Below are positions 21,928 to 33,217 of a stretch of DNA of 64,000 nucleotides, in pieces. The position numbers were made by a program, and so were the translations under genes. Below the pieces are notes generated by a model that saw only the letters and a list, made by a program, of their open reading frames with translations, was not told the origin of the DNA and did no database searches. This DNA is from Bolinopsis microptera (lineage: Eukaryota > Ctenophora > Tentaculata > Lobata > Bolinopsidae). Position 1 is the stretch's first letter. Every line of letters begins with the position of its first letter. The DNA is taken from assembly GCF_026151205.1 (NCBI RefSeq), contig NC_087083.1, forward strand, positions 11,220,944 to 11,284,943, read 5' to 3'.

Positions 21928-22664
21928 AATTAGAGACTACATAACAGATATAACGGGAGCGAGTTCCGAAAGGTTTAAAAAGAGAAGTAACAATGCTCTG
22001 GACGTGTATAGGAATTCAACTGAGCTTTCAGACAAGTGGAAAGAACTTGGGATGTTTGGTAAATATTGGAATAAGTTTTCTGTTGAGCTTCAGTGTACTA
22101 CTATATTTATAACTGTTGGATTATTGCTACCATCTTATTTCCTCAGTTTTTTGGTGTTTAACTACAATAAAAAGTTTAATTACATTTTTACAAGTTTTAC
22201 AAGTTCGTTTAGGGGGGGGGGGGGGTTCACCCTGATTTTTTTGTGAAACTTGGTTTCGAGATAGCAGTTGACCAACAAACTAGGACCGGTGACCGAACTT
22301 TTGAGGGGTCCCGGACCCCAACCGCCAAACGGTGCCCGCGGGGCAGCCACGCCCATATTTGGTCCAAATTAGGCCCAATTTAGCCAAATACCCCGAACAT
22401 GCCCAAAACCCAGATTTTAGGTGCTCTACTTGTAGCTAGTGGTCCCCTGACCTCGTGTATGAATTTTCATTAAGATTGGACAAAAATGAACTTGGGATGT
22501 TTGGTGAATATTGGAATAAGTTTTCTGTTGAGCTTCAGTGTAGACAAGTGTACGATCTTTTAGGGGAAAGTTCTACTGTAGACAACATATCGCGAGCAAA
22601 AGCTTTGCGGACCCAATCAGACATATCTGATAGAAATCTTTACAACTATTTTAGTCAAATTTGA
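21928..22664 (+). pseudogene. displaced and partly duplicated sulfotransferase C-terminus
   Basis: Directly after the stop, another frame reads REIRDYITDITGASSERFKK and continues to KWKELGMFGKYWNKFSVELQC (about 22040-22100), the usual C-terminal region of carbohydrate sulfotransferases. About 450 bp later a near-identical segment (22487-22545, NELGMFGEYWNKFSVELQC) appears and continues to a proper end RNLYNYFSQI and a stop at 22662-22664. The intervening 386 bp includes a 12-G run and has no recognised content. No GT-AG pair joins the pieces in frame. The 3' part of the gene was therefore disrupted by a frameshift plus a duplication, or is misassembled. Confidence 0.7.
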
Positions 22665-22786
22665 AAATATGAAATTATGGAGCTGTTGATGGACACGATT
22701 GTATTTATACATTTATTATTGACCATTGTTAATTGTCTGGCCCGGCGCGCGCTACTTCGAAGATATTTAGACGAGTAACATCCGTC
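22665..22786. other. short spacer between sulfotransferase and composite element
   Basis: No feature apart from a GC-rich patch 'cccggcgcgcgctacttcg'. Confidence 0.4.
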
Positions 22787-23276
22787 AAATTTATCATTAC
22801 CTGAGGACCCCAGGCTATTATGTTCATTAACATAATCACAATGCTGGCAAGCATTACCGTCGCCCTTATATTCACAATACTATTTACCCCCTATACTATT
22901 ATATCCCCTTTATTGATTTCCAGGCATTAAGACTCATCGAAAGTAGATCAGCAGGTACATTTAAGTTCAAAACTTTCTAATTCAATGTTAAAGATGACAG
23001 GAATAAGAAATAGTTATATGGAGGTTTTTAAGAAATTTGCGCAAAATACGCGCCAGCATGTTATACGAAATTAGGTAAAAAACCCAAAATCGCCATATTC
23101 AGGTGCCTTAAAAACCATGTTAAAATTGAGTTAGAGATCTGAAACTTTGCAGGGCGTCTAGACCTTATCCAAATCGACTGTAAAAAAAATTTCATGTTTC
23201 AGGAGTATCGTGAAGTGGGTTTTCTGGAACCCCTGTTTTACAACAGATTGTCGTGAAGATATATATATATATATTT

Positions 23277-23597
23277 GACCAAAACCCATAATCATGGGTA
23301 GAGTGAACCGCTGCCAGTGTCTCTCTTTTCCAAACAAAAGAAAATGATATTAATTTGAGGAACCGTCCGCAAATGCAAATTGATACCGAGAATGAAATCG
23401 GTCGCTCGCTTTTCCCATTCAATAAGCTTTATTACAATACGTAAGCCGTGAATGAATGGGAAAAGCGAGCGACCGATTTCATTCTCGGTATCAATTTGCA
23501 TTTGCGGACGGTTCCTCAAATTAATATCATTTTCTTTTGTTTGGAAAAGAGAGACACTGGCAGCGGTTCACTCTACCCATGATTATGGGTTTTGGTC
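23277..23597. repeat. H palindrome copy 1, short loop
   Basis: Inverted arms of roughly 145 bp. They begin 'gaccaaaacccataatcatg', include 'gataccgagaatgaaatcgg' and end 'ctcgcttttcccattcaat'. The loop is about 30 nt ('aagctttattacaatacg' region). The arms appear nearly perfect. Confidence 0.9.
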
Positions 23598-24738
23598 AAA
23601 TATCATCTCTTTTTGATTATAATGTCAGGATAATTTACACAGTCGAAACTTAATAAGGAGGTAATTTCAACGATTTCGAAATTTTACCTTTGAAAACGTT
23701 TCCTTGTGTTTAGGTAGGCATATCTGTCAATAACAGACTGAATATAGCACTTTTTACTCATTCAAGTTGGCATTAAATTCATATATAATGCCATTTTAAT
23801 ATCGTGGGAAAGCAGAATATATTCGAAATCACGAATGAGCAAAATTCTCACCTTTCGCACGTGCAAACTTTGAGCGGACGTTGCGTGCGCATAAAATATT
23901 GAATCACCATAAATTTTTGCATAGTGTTATTTAATATATAGTTTGATAAGCATGAAAAGTTTCAGAAGATTTCAAAAAGAACTTGGATCACAACGGGACT
24001 CCAAAGTTGGTAAAAATCGTGAAAATAACAATTTTTAGTGATTTTAGCTATTTTAAATGAATTTGGGCGTGTCCCCACGTGTGCAACTTTTCGATTTTCA
24101 ACTTTAAAACTAGCCTATAACACAATTTAGACCTTTAGGAAGCAAAATTGAGCTCCACAACCCAAGGGATGGCCCAACACCAGAGAATACTAATTCACAA
24201 CTTTTGTGTTTTTATAAAATTATTCTTCAAAAAAGCACAAACTTCAATAGCGAATATCTTTATGAAGGAGCAAGGTAGGAAAACTTTCCGGTAGATTTTC
24301 AGAATGCTTGAACAATTATCTAAGATAAAAATGTCCTCAGATTTTGAATAAAATTACTCCTTAATGCTTTAAAATCGATTTGAAAAGTTGTTATTTTGTC
24401 AAAAATCAAGTTTTAAAAACACTTAAATTGATGACGTCATCAAGTGATGATGATGACGATAAATTATTTTTCGATATAATGTAAACTAAAGTATAAACAA
24501 TTATCTTTAAAACCTGTGGTTCGAAATGACTGTATCTTTTATACTTTTGAATCTACGGACACTTAAATGTAGGCTACAATTTACTGCAAAAGCGTCTATA
24601 CTATATCACAGTGCTGGCAAGCACGAGCGGTGTCTTTATTGGGAGTATACTATGTACCCCCTTTACTATTGTACCCCCTTTACTATTATACCCCCTTTAC
24701 TATTATAACCCCTTTGGTACTCGTCGGAAGCCTCTTTC

Positions 24739-24796
24739 GTGCACGCGAAGCGTGCACTCCGGCCGGAGGCGGCGGCCGAAGGCCGCCGCCTCCGGC
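24739..24796. other. GC-rich double hairpin, both loops GAA
   Basis: Two adjacent perfect hairpins: 'gtgcacgc' GAA 'gcgtgcac' (24739-24757) and 'gccggaggcggcggcc' GAA with its exact complement (24762-24796). They sit in an insertion of about 75 bp that is absent from the sister A module at 22918-22925. The GC content contrasts sharply with the AT-rich surroundings. Confidence 0.9.
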
Positions 24797-26195
24797 AGGA
24801 GTTTTTCAGGCATTAAGACTCATCGGAAGTCGTTCAGCAGATTTATTTTTAGTTCAAAACATTCTAATTTGATGTTAAAGATGACAGGAATAAAAATAGT
24901 TATGTTGAGATTTTTAAGAAATTTGCATAAAATACTCGCCAGCACTGTTATACGAAATTCGGTAAAAAACCCAAAATCGCTATATTCAGGTGCCTTAAAA
25001 ACCATGTTAAAATTGAGTTAGAGATCTGAAATTTTTCAGGGCGTCTAGACGTTGACCAAATCGACTGCAAAAAAAGTTTCAGGTTTCAGGAGCATCGGGA
25101 AGTGGGTTTTCTAGAACCCCTGTTTTACGATAGATTGTCGTGATACATATATACATATATATATATATTCAGGGATAGACGCTTTGCCAGTCAATTGTAG
25201 TCTGTATTTAATTGTCCATAGATTCAAAAGTATAAAAGATACAGCCATTTCCGACCACAGGTCTTGCAAATAATTGTTTATACTTTAGTTTACATTGTAT
25301 AAAAAAATTATATGACGTCATAAACACCCCTTGATGACGTCATCAAGTTAACCGTTTTTAAAACTTGATTTTTGACAAAGTAATAACTTTTAAAATTAAT
25401 TTTAAACCATTAAGGAGTAATTTTATTCAAAATCTGAGGAGATTTTTATCTTAGATAATTGTTTAAGCATTCTGAAAATCTACCGGAAAGTTTTTCTAGC
25501 TTGCTCCTTCATAAAGATATTCGTCATTGAAGTTTGTGCTTTTTTGAAGAATTATTTTATAAAAACGTCAATTTTGCGATTTAGTATTCTCTGGTGTTGG
25601 GCCATGCCTTGGGTTGTGGAGCTCAGTTCTGCTTCCTATAGGTATAAATTGTGTCATAGGCTAGTTTTAAAGTTGAAAATCGAAAAGTTGCACACGTTGG
25701 GACACGCCCAAATTGATAGAAAATCGCTAAAATCACTGAAAATTGCTGTTTTCGTCATTTTCTGTCAACTTTAGAGTGCCGTTGTGATTACAGTTCTTCT
25801 TAAAATACTTTGAAACTTTGCATGCTTATCAAGCTATATATAAAACAATTACATGCAAAAATTTACGGCGATTCAATATTGGATGCGCACGCAACGTCTG
25901 CTCAAAGTTTGCACGTGCGAAAGGTGAGAATTTTGCTCATTCGTGATCTCCAACAAATTCTGCTTTGCCACGACAGTTTAATGTCATTATATATGAATTT
26001 AATGCCAACTTGAATGAGTATTAAGTGGCATATTCAGTCAGTGATCGACCGATATGCTTCCCTAAACACAAGGAAATGTTTTTAAAGGATAGATTTCGAA
26101 ATCGTTGAAACTTCCTCCTTATTAATGAAGATATCAGTTTATATTTCGACTTTATAAAGTACCCTGACATTATAATCAAAAAGAGATGATATTTT

Positions 26196-26697
26196 ACCAA
26201 AACCCATAATCATGGGTAGAGTGGACCGCTGTCAGTGTCTCTCTTTCCCAAACAAAAGGAAATGATATTACTTTGATTGACCGTTCTCAAATGCAAAATG
26301 ATACCGAGAATGAAATCGGTCGCTCGCTTTTCCCATTCATTTACAATTGTAATAGATTAAGAAGAACTACACAAAGGCAGCTGTACTCGGCAATGAAGAT
26401 TCAATAAACTTCAGCTAATTCAATAAGTAATACTAATAACTACCACCCTTACCCCGAAATACTAGGTATCGACCCGAACGCAACCCAAAGAGATTTTTAC
26501 AGCATCTGATTGATGTAATCAATCGAAACTTATTACAATTCGTAAGCCGTGAATGAATGGGAAAAGCGAGCGACCGATTTCATTCTCGGTATCATTTTGC
26601 ATTTGAGAACGGTCAATCAAAGTAATATCATTTCCTTTTGTTTGGGAAAGAGAGACACTGACAGCGGTCCACTCTACCCATGATTATGGGTTTTGGT
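26196..26697. repeat. H palindrome copy 2, full-length with ~200-bp loop
   Basis: The same arms as copy 1, starting 'accaaaacccataatcatgg', around a unique centre of about 200 bp containing 'gcagctgtactcggcaatga' and 'gaaatactaggtatcgaccc'. The same centre is found at 50250-50470. This is therefore probably the complete H element, and copies 1 and 3 are internally deleted forms. Confidence 0.85.
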
Positions 26698-28157
26698 AAA
26701 ATATATATATATAGCTTCACGACAATCTGTTGTAAAACAGGGGTTCCAGAAAACCCACTTCCCGATACTCCTGCAACATGAAATTTTTTTTACAGTCGAT
26801 TTGGACAAGGTCTAGACGCTCTGCAAAGTTTCAGATCTCTAACTCAATTTTAACATGGTTTTTAAGGCACCTGAATATGGCGATTTTGGGTTTTTTACCT
26901 AATTTCGTATAACATGCTGGCGCGTATTTTGCGCAAATTTCTTAAAAACCTCCACATAACTATTTCTTATTCCTGTCATCTTTAACATTGAATTAGAATG
27001 TTTTGAACTTAAATATACCTGCTGAACTACTTTCGATGAGTCTTAATGCCTGGAAAACAATAAAGGGGATATAATAGTATAGGGGGTACATAGTGTTGTG
27101 AATATAAGGGCAACGGTTATGCTTGCCAGCATTGTGATATATAATATAGACGCTTTTTGCAGTCAATTGTAGCCTACATTTAAGTGTCCGTAGATTCGAA
27201 AGTATAAACGATACAGTCATCTCGAACCACAGGTTTTAAAGATAATCGTTTAAGCTTTAGTTTACATTGTATTGAAAAATAATTTAACGTCATCATCATC
27301 ACTTGATGACGTCATCAAATTAAGTGTTTTAAAAACTTGATTTTTGACAAAGTAACAACTTTTCAAATCAATTTTACGCTATTAAGGAGTAATTTTATTC
27401 AAAATCTGAGGACATTTTCATCTTAGATAATTGTTCAAGCATTCTGAAAATCTACCGGAATAGTTTCCTACCTTGCTCCTTCATAAAGATATTTGCTATT
27501 GAAGTTAGTGCTTTTTTGAAGAATAATTTTATAAAAACACAAAAGTTGTGAATTAGTATTCTCTGGTGTTGGGTCATCCCTTGGGTTGTGGAGCTCAATT
27601 TTGCTTCTTAAAGGTGTAAATTGTGTTATAGGCTAGTTTTAAAGTTAAAAATCGAAAAGTTGCACACGTGGGGACACGCCCAAATTTATTTAAAATAGCT
27701 AAAATCACTAAAAATTTTGATTTTCACGATTTTTATCAACTTTGGAGTCCCGTTGTGATCCAAGTTCTTTTTGAAATCTTCTGAAACTTTGCATGCTTAT
27801 CAAACTATATATTTAATACCACTATGCAAAAATTTACGATGATTCAATATTGTATGCGCACGCAACGTCCGCTCAAAGTTTGCACGTGCGAAAGGTGAGA
27901 ATTTTGCTCCTTCGTGATTTCGAATATATTCTGCTTTCCACGATATTTAAATGGCATTATATATGAATTTAATGCCAACTTGAATGAGTAAAAAGTGCCA
28001 TATTCAGTCGGTTATCGACAGATATACCTAACTAAACACAAGGAAACGTTTTCAAAGGCAGAATTTCGAAATCGTCGGAATTACCTCCTTGTTAATGAAG
28101 TTTCGATTGTGTAAATTATCCTGACATTATAAATATAATCAAAAAGAGATGATATTT

Positions 28158-28478
28158 GACCAAAACCCATAATCATGGGTAGAGTGTACCGCTGCCAGTG
28201 TCTCTCTTTTCCAAACAAAAGGAAATGATATTAATTTGAGGAACCGTCCGCTAATGCAAATTGATACCGAGAATGAAATCGGTCGCTCGCTTTTTCCATT
28301 CGATCACGGCTTACGAATTGTAATAAAGCTTATTGATTGGAAAAAGCGAGCGACCGATTTCATTCTCGGTATCAATTTGCATTAGCGGACGGTTCCTCAA
28401 ATTAATATCATTTCCTTTTGTTTGGAAAAGAGAGACACTGGCAGCGGTACACTCTACCCATGATTATGGGTTTTGGTC
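28158..28478. repeat. H palindrome copy 3, short loop
   Basis: Arms nearly identical to copy 1, loop 'gatcacggcttacgaattg' and following bases. It lies at the right edge of the composite. Confidence 0.9.
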
Positions 28479-28679
28479 AAATAGTATATAATAATAAAGA
28501 TTTGGCGGAATGACAGGCTGAGCGCGGCCCAGTAAATTTATCATTGACATATTGATATATCATCTGAATTTTGAGTCTTGCAATCAAACATTTTAACTTC
28601 TAAGAAAGAATTTTGATAAAAAAGTCCTTGCGTTAAGTAACTGTGCCTTATCCATGCCCAATCCGAACCTAAGTTGCCC

Positions 28680-29770
28680 CTCAACTTAAAGTCATAAAGT
28701 TGAAACTGAGTTTCCCCGGTAAAATCGTAAACAACTGATTTTTGAGCCAAAAAACCAAATTTTTAAAACTTTTGAGCAAATTTATTTTATTGGTATATCA
28801 GCAAAATTTGCTTAAAGTAGGCAGTGCGCCATCGACCGTAAAACGCGCGCGCTGACAATTGAATGGTTTTTTAGCTCATATTTCGGCCAGCACATTATTT
28901 CGAAAACAATCAAAAAATTATAATACTTCCCATATAACAATTTTGTTGAAATTTGGTCAGCTTACGTAAACACTTATGTTTACTGACATGAACCTAAATT
29001 AGTTTGAGCAATTTCGATCATGGTCAGAATTTGAGTTATCAACGAATTTATACCTATTTTATCATTTTTAGACCTCTTAATCAAAACCAATCTCTCCAAA
29101 ATAAATTAGGTTCGGTAGTTAAGTATGATTAAAAGGTTCTGACAAATTTTCAGCATGATTCATGTTCAGGAACCGAAAATATAATAAAATAATACGACAA
29201 AAATCAACGAATTTCGCCAAATTACGAGACTTTTACACTTAATTTTGCTTGCTAAAGCCTTGTAGGTTTACAACCTACCAGGACGCGCGCCGAGTTGGAC
29301 GGTCCAATATATAGAACAGTTATTTTACGGGTATAAAGCCGCGCACGGGTATAAAGCCGCGCACCATAAAATATGGCACCTAGGCGAAACTCACTGATCA
29401 TTCCAAAAAGGTAAAACAAATTTGGTACTGTGAAAATTTTCACAGTCTCTAGAAAACAATGGAACAAAAATTTTGAAAATCCGAGCAAGTTTATTTTTGT
29501 CGTGCACCCCCTACTTAAAGATAGCTAAAACACAGCTGCACATAATGGCATTAAAATTAAATTATTATTCCAAAATTTCCTCGGGTAAAATTCAAAAAGA
29601 TAGTAAAAATTTGCTATCTTTTGTTTACATTTGAAATAATTTTTTGCAGTTGTATTATTTGTTAGTGATTGAATCAACTCAAAAATAATCGTTTAGTGTT
29701 TGCCTAAATTTGTGCTTTCAGAGAAGTGCCCATTTGATATACTTTATCGAAGTTTGACTATTGTATTTGT
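28680..29770 (+). mobile_element. degenerate TIR-transposon copy split by a hAT-like MITE
   Basis: 28680-28817 and 29513-29770 align with the interior of the TIR transposon at 38082-38942 (for example 'gagcaaatttattttattgg', 'agaagtgcccatttgatata'). The outer ends are lost. The gap between the two parts is the element at 28818-29512. Confidence 0.65.
28818..29512. mobile_element. hAT-like MITE, copy 1
   Basis: Ends 'taggcagtgcgcca' and, inverted, 'tagggggtgcacga', flanked by a 7-bp direct repeat CTTAAAG that matches the interrupted target. Short imperfect terminal repeats starting TAGG with 7-8 bp target duplications suggest a hAT-type origin. A second copy is at 45946-46532. The interior is non-coding and carries a short tandem duplication 'cgggtataaagccgcgcac' near 29326-29363. 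Confidence 0.7.
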
Positions 29771-29869
29771 TACTCGATCTGCACGTACGTCGTACAGGAG
29801 GGCCTTGTATCACGTTGTGACCCACACGGTCGTTTCACTATAGTGTACAGTTTCTTACAACGTATGACA

Positions 29870-30360
29870 AGGAGGGCCAACTGCCAAAGTGCAAAACTAA
29901 AAAACTATTGCTAACTGCAGCTAACTGCTGTCACAGGAGGGGCAAAGTGCATAAAAAACTATTGCTAACTGCTGCTAACTGCTGCTCACTGCTGCTCACT
30001 GCTGCTCACAGCTCACTGCTACTATGGGAGCGCGCGCGACTGCAGTGAGCAGCTGCAGTGAGCAGCAGTGAGCAGCAGTTAGTAGCAGTGAGCAGCAGTG
30101 AGCAGCAGTTAGCAGCAGTAAGCAGCAGTTTCTTTGCACTTTGCCCCTCCTGTGAGGCGCGCGTCGTGCGCGGCGCGGTAAATTATAATGTGTTGGTTCA
30201 GCCGAATTAATTATTATCAAGTTTATTTATTGCGTGGGCGCGATTGCAGCAGTTAGTAGCAGTTTGTGGCAGTTAGTGCCAGTGTGTAGCAGTTAGTAGC
30301 AGTTTGTAGCAGTTTGTGGCAGTTTCTTTACACTTTACTCCTCCTGTGTGCGCCATAGTA
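29870..30360. repeat. inverted and tandem AGCAGCAGT-type repeat block
   Basis: 'cacaggaggggcaaagtgca' near 29932 is inverted as 'tgcactttgcccctcctgtg' ending near 30155. The arms consist of tandem 'actgctgct' units on the left and 'agcagcagt' units on the right, around a 'gagcgcgcgcga' centre. A further diverged right end ('actttactcctcctgtgtg') is near 30335-30353. It is probably a MITE-like element with tandemly expanded arms, partly nested. Confidence 0.6.
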
Positions 30361-30582
30361 TATAACATACAATTTTCTTAATCATGTAAAACGCAAGATA
30401 TTTTCAAAATGGTTAACAATCGATCACATTTACTTTCAATCGATCACATTTACTTTTCAATTCGTTAGCAATTTCACTCGCTAATGGATTGCTGATAAGA
30501 TAGTACGTGTTGTACTGTGTTGACGTCATTCTTGTACCGACTCAACAGACCGGACCACCACCACCACCATCACCTGACAGAC

Positions 30583-32331
30583 ATGATCAGTCCAGCGTCT
30601 TCTCAACACTCCACCGGGCCGCCAGGTAGCGGCACGCCCACCGCTACCTACAGTCTTAAAGAGGGCTACCTGGCAAATCTACAAAGTGCAGGTACAGTCT
30701 TGAAAATTGATTGTTCGACACAGACAAACATCAGATGCTATAGCCCACAACTCTGCATTGATTTAGTCGACAAATTGTCGGACCAACAAATTTTTGATGA
30801 GCTCACGAGAATTTACGACGACAAGAGCTACGTCGAATTACGTGACACTCCTAGGAAAAAGGAGTTCTCCCTCAAACAACACTTTACTCGTGTTCTAATG
30901 ACTGACGGCGACGCACTGACACACAGACTGAACGATCTAACCTCCCATTTTTCGAGGCACGTCTGTGAAGCGAACTCCCAGTTGGAGGAGCTGAAGAAGA
31001 ACATCGACTCCGCCCAGACACTGGTAGCAGACCTCCAAACACCAGCTACGTGTGCTCCGCCTGCAGTTCCAGAGAACGCTGACATCTGCTTCTCTCCACC
31101 TCCAGCTCCAGCACCGTCAGATGCTCCAGTTAGTCAGCACTCACCAGGTAATCTGGAACCTTACGAACTTTACGAAGGTAATCCGTTCGCAGATTTTGAT
31201 GCAGGAGTCTTGGACTCAGGGACAGAATATGACCGTGATTTTGGGAGCAGGAAAACGGCTTATTACGGATCATTGCCTTATAAGTACGGGGGGAGCCACC
31301 ACAAGGCTAGGGATTTTGACTCAAACCCATATCTGAAACTTATTATTGATAAACGCGTATCTTTGTCCCCCGATGTCCATGAATCCTCAAATAGTTTCTT
31401 GGTGACTAAATACGACTCACACACAGCTCACATTCCTCCCCACAGCGACAACGAGCCGTCGCTTGACCCCGATAGTTCCATCCTGACCATCACTCTCGGA
31501 GCTGCACGCCCAGTTGTTTTCAGGAGGAAGCTGCCAGGAAAGTACGAGCGATTTTCCATTACCCCCGAGCACGGGTCTTTGTACTCCATGACTCGGTCTA
31601 GCCAGAACCTCTTCGATCACAGTGTACCGCGGGTCCATCAAGAGCAGTGCACAGGCACCCGGATCAGCATTACGTGCAGAACTTTGATCAGTCCATCATC
31701 CCGTCCTAAGCAGAGCCCTGTCTCTCATCCCTCCACCACCAGCCAGCCAGGGCCTAAACGCGTACTGATCCTCTCTGATTCCAAAAACGCTTCTTTTGAT
31801 TGCAGTGAACTGCAAGAGCCTGCCGTAGCTTTCAGAAATGATCTCTTTCTGCTGCGCGATCTCGACCAACACGATGAGTCCATTCGGCAGGCTGACGTAG
31901 TCCTAATCTCAGCAGGGATAAACGACCTGAGGAAAAACGGTGCAGATCCCCAGACTCTCCACAACCACGTTAAACTTTTCATTGACAAGTACAGACACTT
32001 GAACGTTCAGTTTTTATTTGACTCCATCAGCCCATTGTCCATAAATGCAGATCGTTTCAACAAAATGAACCGGACAATAGATCTGACGAACGAACTGATG
32101 CTCCAACTCTCCTTACGCAGTAGAAATTTCAAACTCTTTGATAATGTTCTATTCGGCCTACCGCACCTAGCACGCGACGGCATTCACTTCAACAAGCTAG
32201 GTAAATCAGTGCTCACCAGATGCTGGGTTCACTGTATCCTCTTGACTCTGGGGCTGCGTAAAGGGCCGCTACCCTTACGCGTCCTTTATGCTAACATAGT
32301 AGAACGATTTTCTCGGTCCACTTATAGGTGA
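30583..32331 (+). CDS. LINE ORF1 with C-terminal SGNH esterase domain
   Basis: 582 residues from the first in-frame ATG at 30583; the frame is open upstream to 30517 but only with non-ATG codons. The N-terminal third has a short coiled-coil stretch (SQLEELKKNIDSAQTLVADL). The middle is Pro/Asp/Ser-rich and probably disordered. The C-terminal ~190 residues form an SGNH-hydrolase-type domain: VLILSDSKN (nucleophile Ser region), ISAGINDLRKNG (the G-x-N-D block) and RDGIHFNKLGK (catalytic Asp/His). Esterase domains of this kind are known in ORF1 proteins of CR1/L2-group LINEs, where they are thought to assist retrotransposition, possibly through membranes. The catalytic residues appear retained here. 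Confidence 0.88.
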   Translation: MISPASSQHSTGPPGSGTPTATYSLKEGYLANLQSAGTVLKIDCSTQTNIRCYSPQLCIDLVDKLSDQQIFDELTRIYDDKSYVELRDTPRKKEFSLKQHFTRVLMTDGDALTHRLNDLTSHFSRHVCEANSQLEELKKNIDSAQTLVADLQTPATCAPPAVPENADICFSPPPAPAPSDAPVSQHSPGNLEPYELYEGNPFADFDAGVLDSGTEYDRDFGSRKTAYYGSLPYKYGGSHHKARDFDSNPYLKLIIDKRVSLSPDVHESSNSFLVTKYDSHTAHIPPHSDNEPSLDPDSSILTITLGAARPVVFRRKLPGKYERFSITPEHGSLYSMTRSSQNLFDHSVPRVHQEQCTGTRISITCRTLISPSSRPKQSPVSHPSTTSQPGPKRVLILSDSKNASFDCSELQEPAVAFRNDLFLLRDLDQHDESIRQADVVLISAGINDLRKNGADPQTLHNHVKLFIDKYRHLNVQFLFDSISPLSINADRFNKMNRTIDLTNELMLQLSLRSRNFKLFDNVLFGLPHLARDGIHFNKLGKSVLTRCWVHCILLTLGLRKGPLPLRVLYANIVERFSRSTYR

Positions 32332-33217
32332 ACTAGTTTTGTGTTTAAGCCATGAAGTTGAGCTGACTGATAAAGTTAAGTTTAAGTTATGTTTAAAAGA
32401 AGTCTATTAAATTACCCAAAATGTCAACAAATCTGCTGTGATTAAACGTATCGACAAATACCTGCATCAGAGGGTGCAGCCTATCGTACAATGAAAAGAG
32501 GATTACAAATAAATAATCGCACTATAATTTCAAACTGGCTAGTGGCTATCATCAATTATTTGCTATATTTTCATGTCTTAGCGATCCCATGACTTTATTT
32601 TTTCAAAATCAGCTGCTCACAGTTCAGCATCGAGGCTAGAAATGATCTGATTGGCTCTTTCAAACACTATCTAATCTCATCCTGTAATCTCATATTTACA
32701 ATTTATTCTAGTCTAATATTCAAATCGGCCTATTAACCTTTACATTTACTCAGTCAACTATTTCCGAAATCAACCATCACTATCTCACTAAATCAAGGCT
32801 GATAATAACAATACAATCACACTTAAACGGTCACGATCTTTCATATCAATAACCCAAAATATTCATTACTATAATTATTATGTCAGTATGACAGACATTT
32901 ATAACATAATAGAACATACGACGTACAATCTTACGATGACATACGTGACACAATTTATTTTTTTTTCAGGAATGAGGTCACACAGATACAGCACTACAAT
33001 TTGTATACACTCTCACACAGATCTTGTATTTTTTTAAATTTCATTTTAAACAGGCAGGTATAATAAACAGGCAGGCAGGTTTTGATTTGTACTCTGTACA
33101 GGTAAATCTGTACAGGTTACTCTTAGTTTAGTCAGAAAGTCACGAGCTGATTCACACTCAGGGCTGAATAGTCCTTGCTGAACAGTTCTGACAGGTTACG
33201 TTTTCCTAGTTCTATAG
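32332..33217 (+). other. spacer between the two LINE ORFs
   Basis: About 886 bp with no long frame on either strand. It contains 'tttattttttttttcagg' near 32956-32971, a good-looking 3' splice site, and duplicated 'aaacaggcaggta' near 33050-33080. How ORF2 is translated after such a long gap is not evident. Confidence 0.5.

Larger units (their letters stand above)
22787..28545. mobile_element. 5.7-kb composite foldback element inside a split short repeat
   Basis: The outer 12-bp direct repeats AAATTTATCATT (22787-22798 and 28534-28545) flank a short repeat. Its left half is at 22799-22832 and its right half at 28498-28533. Between them lie modules A (for example 22833-23276), H (palindrome) and B (23598-24598), arranged A-H-B-A-B'-H-A'-B'-H, where a prime marks the reverse orientation. 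A-H-B and B'-H-A' are inverted arms of about 1.8 kb around a central A of about 560 bp. There is no protein-coding potential. Short open frames such as 24526-25021 are shadows of the repeats. Confidence 0.8.

Noticed and set aside
21928-22530. Spliced C-terminal exon for the sulfotransferase
   Set aside because: No GT-AG pair joins the main frame to either C-terminal copy in frame. Frameshift plus duplication explains it better.
24526-25021. Open frames within the foldback composite
   Set aside because: They cross module boundaries and the GC hairpins, and the sister modules do not keep the frames open.
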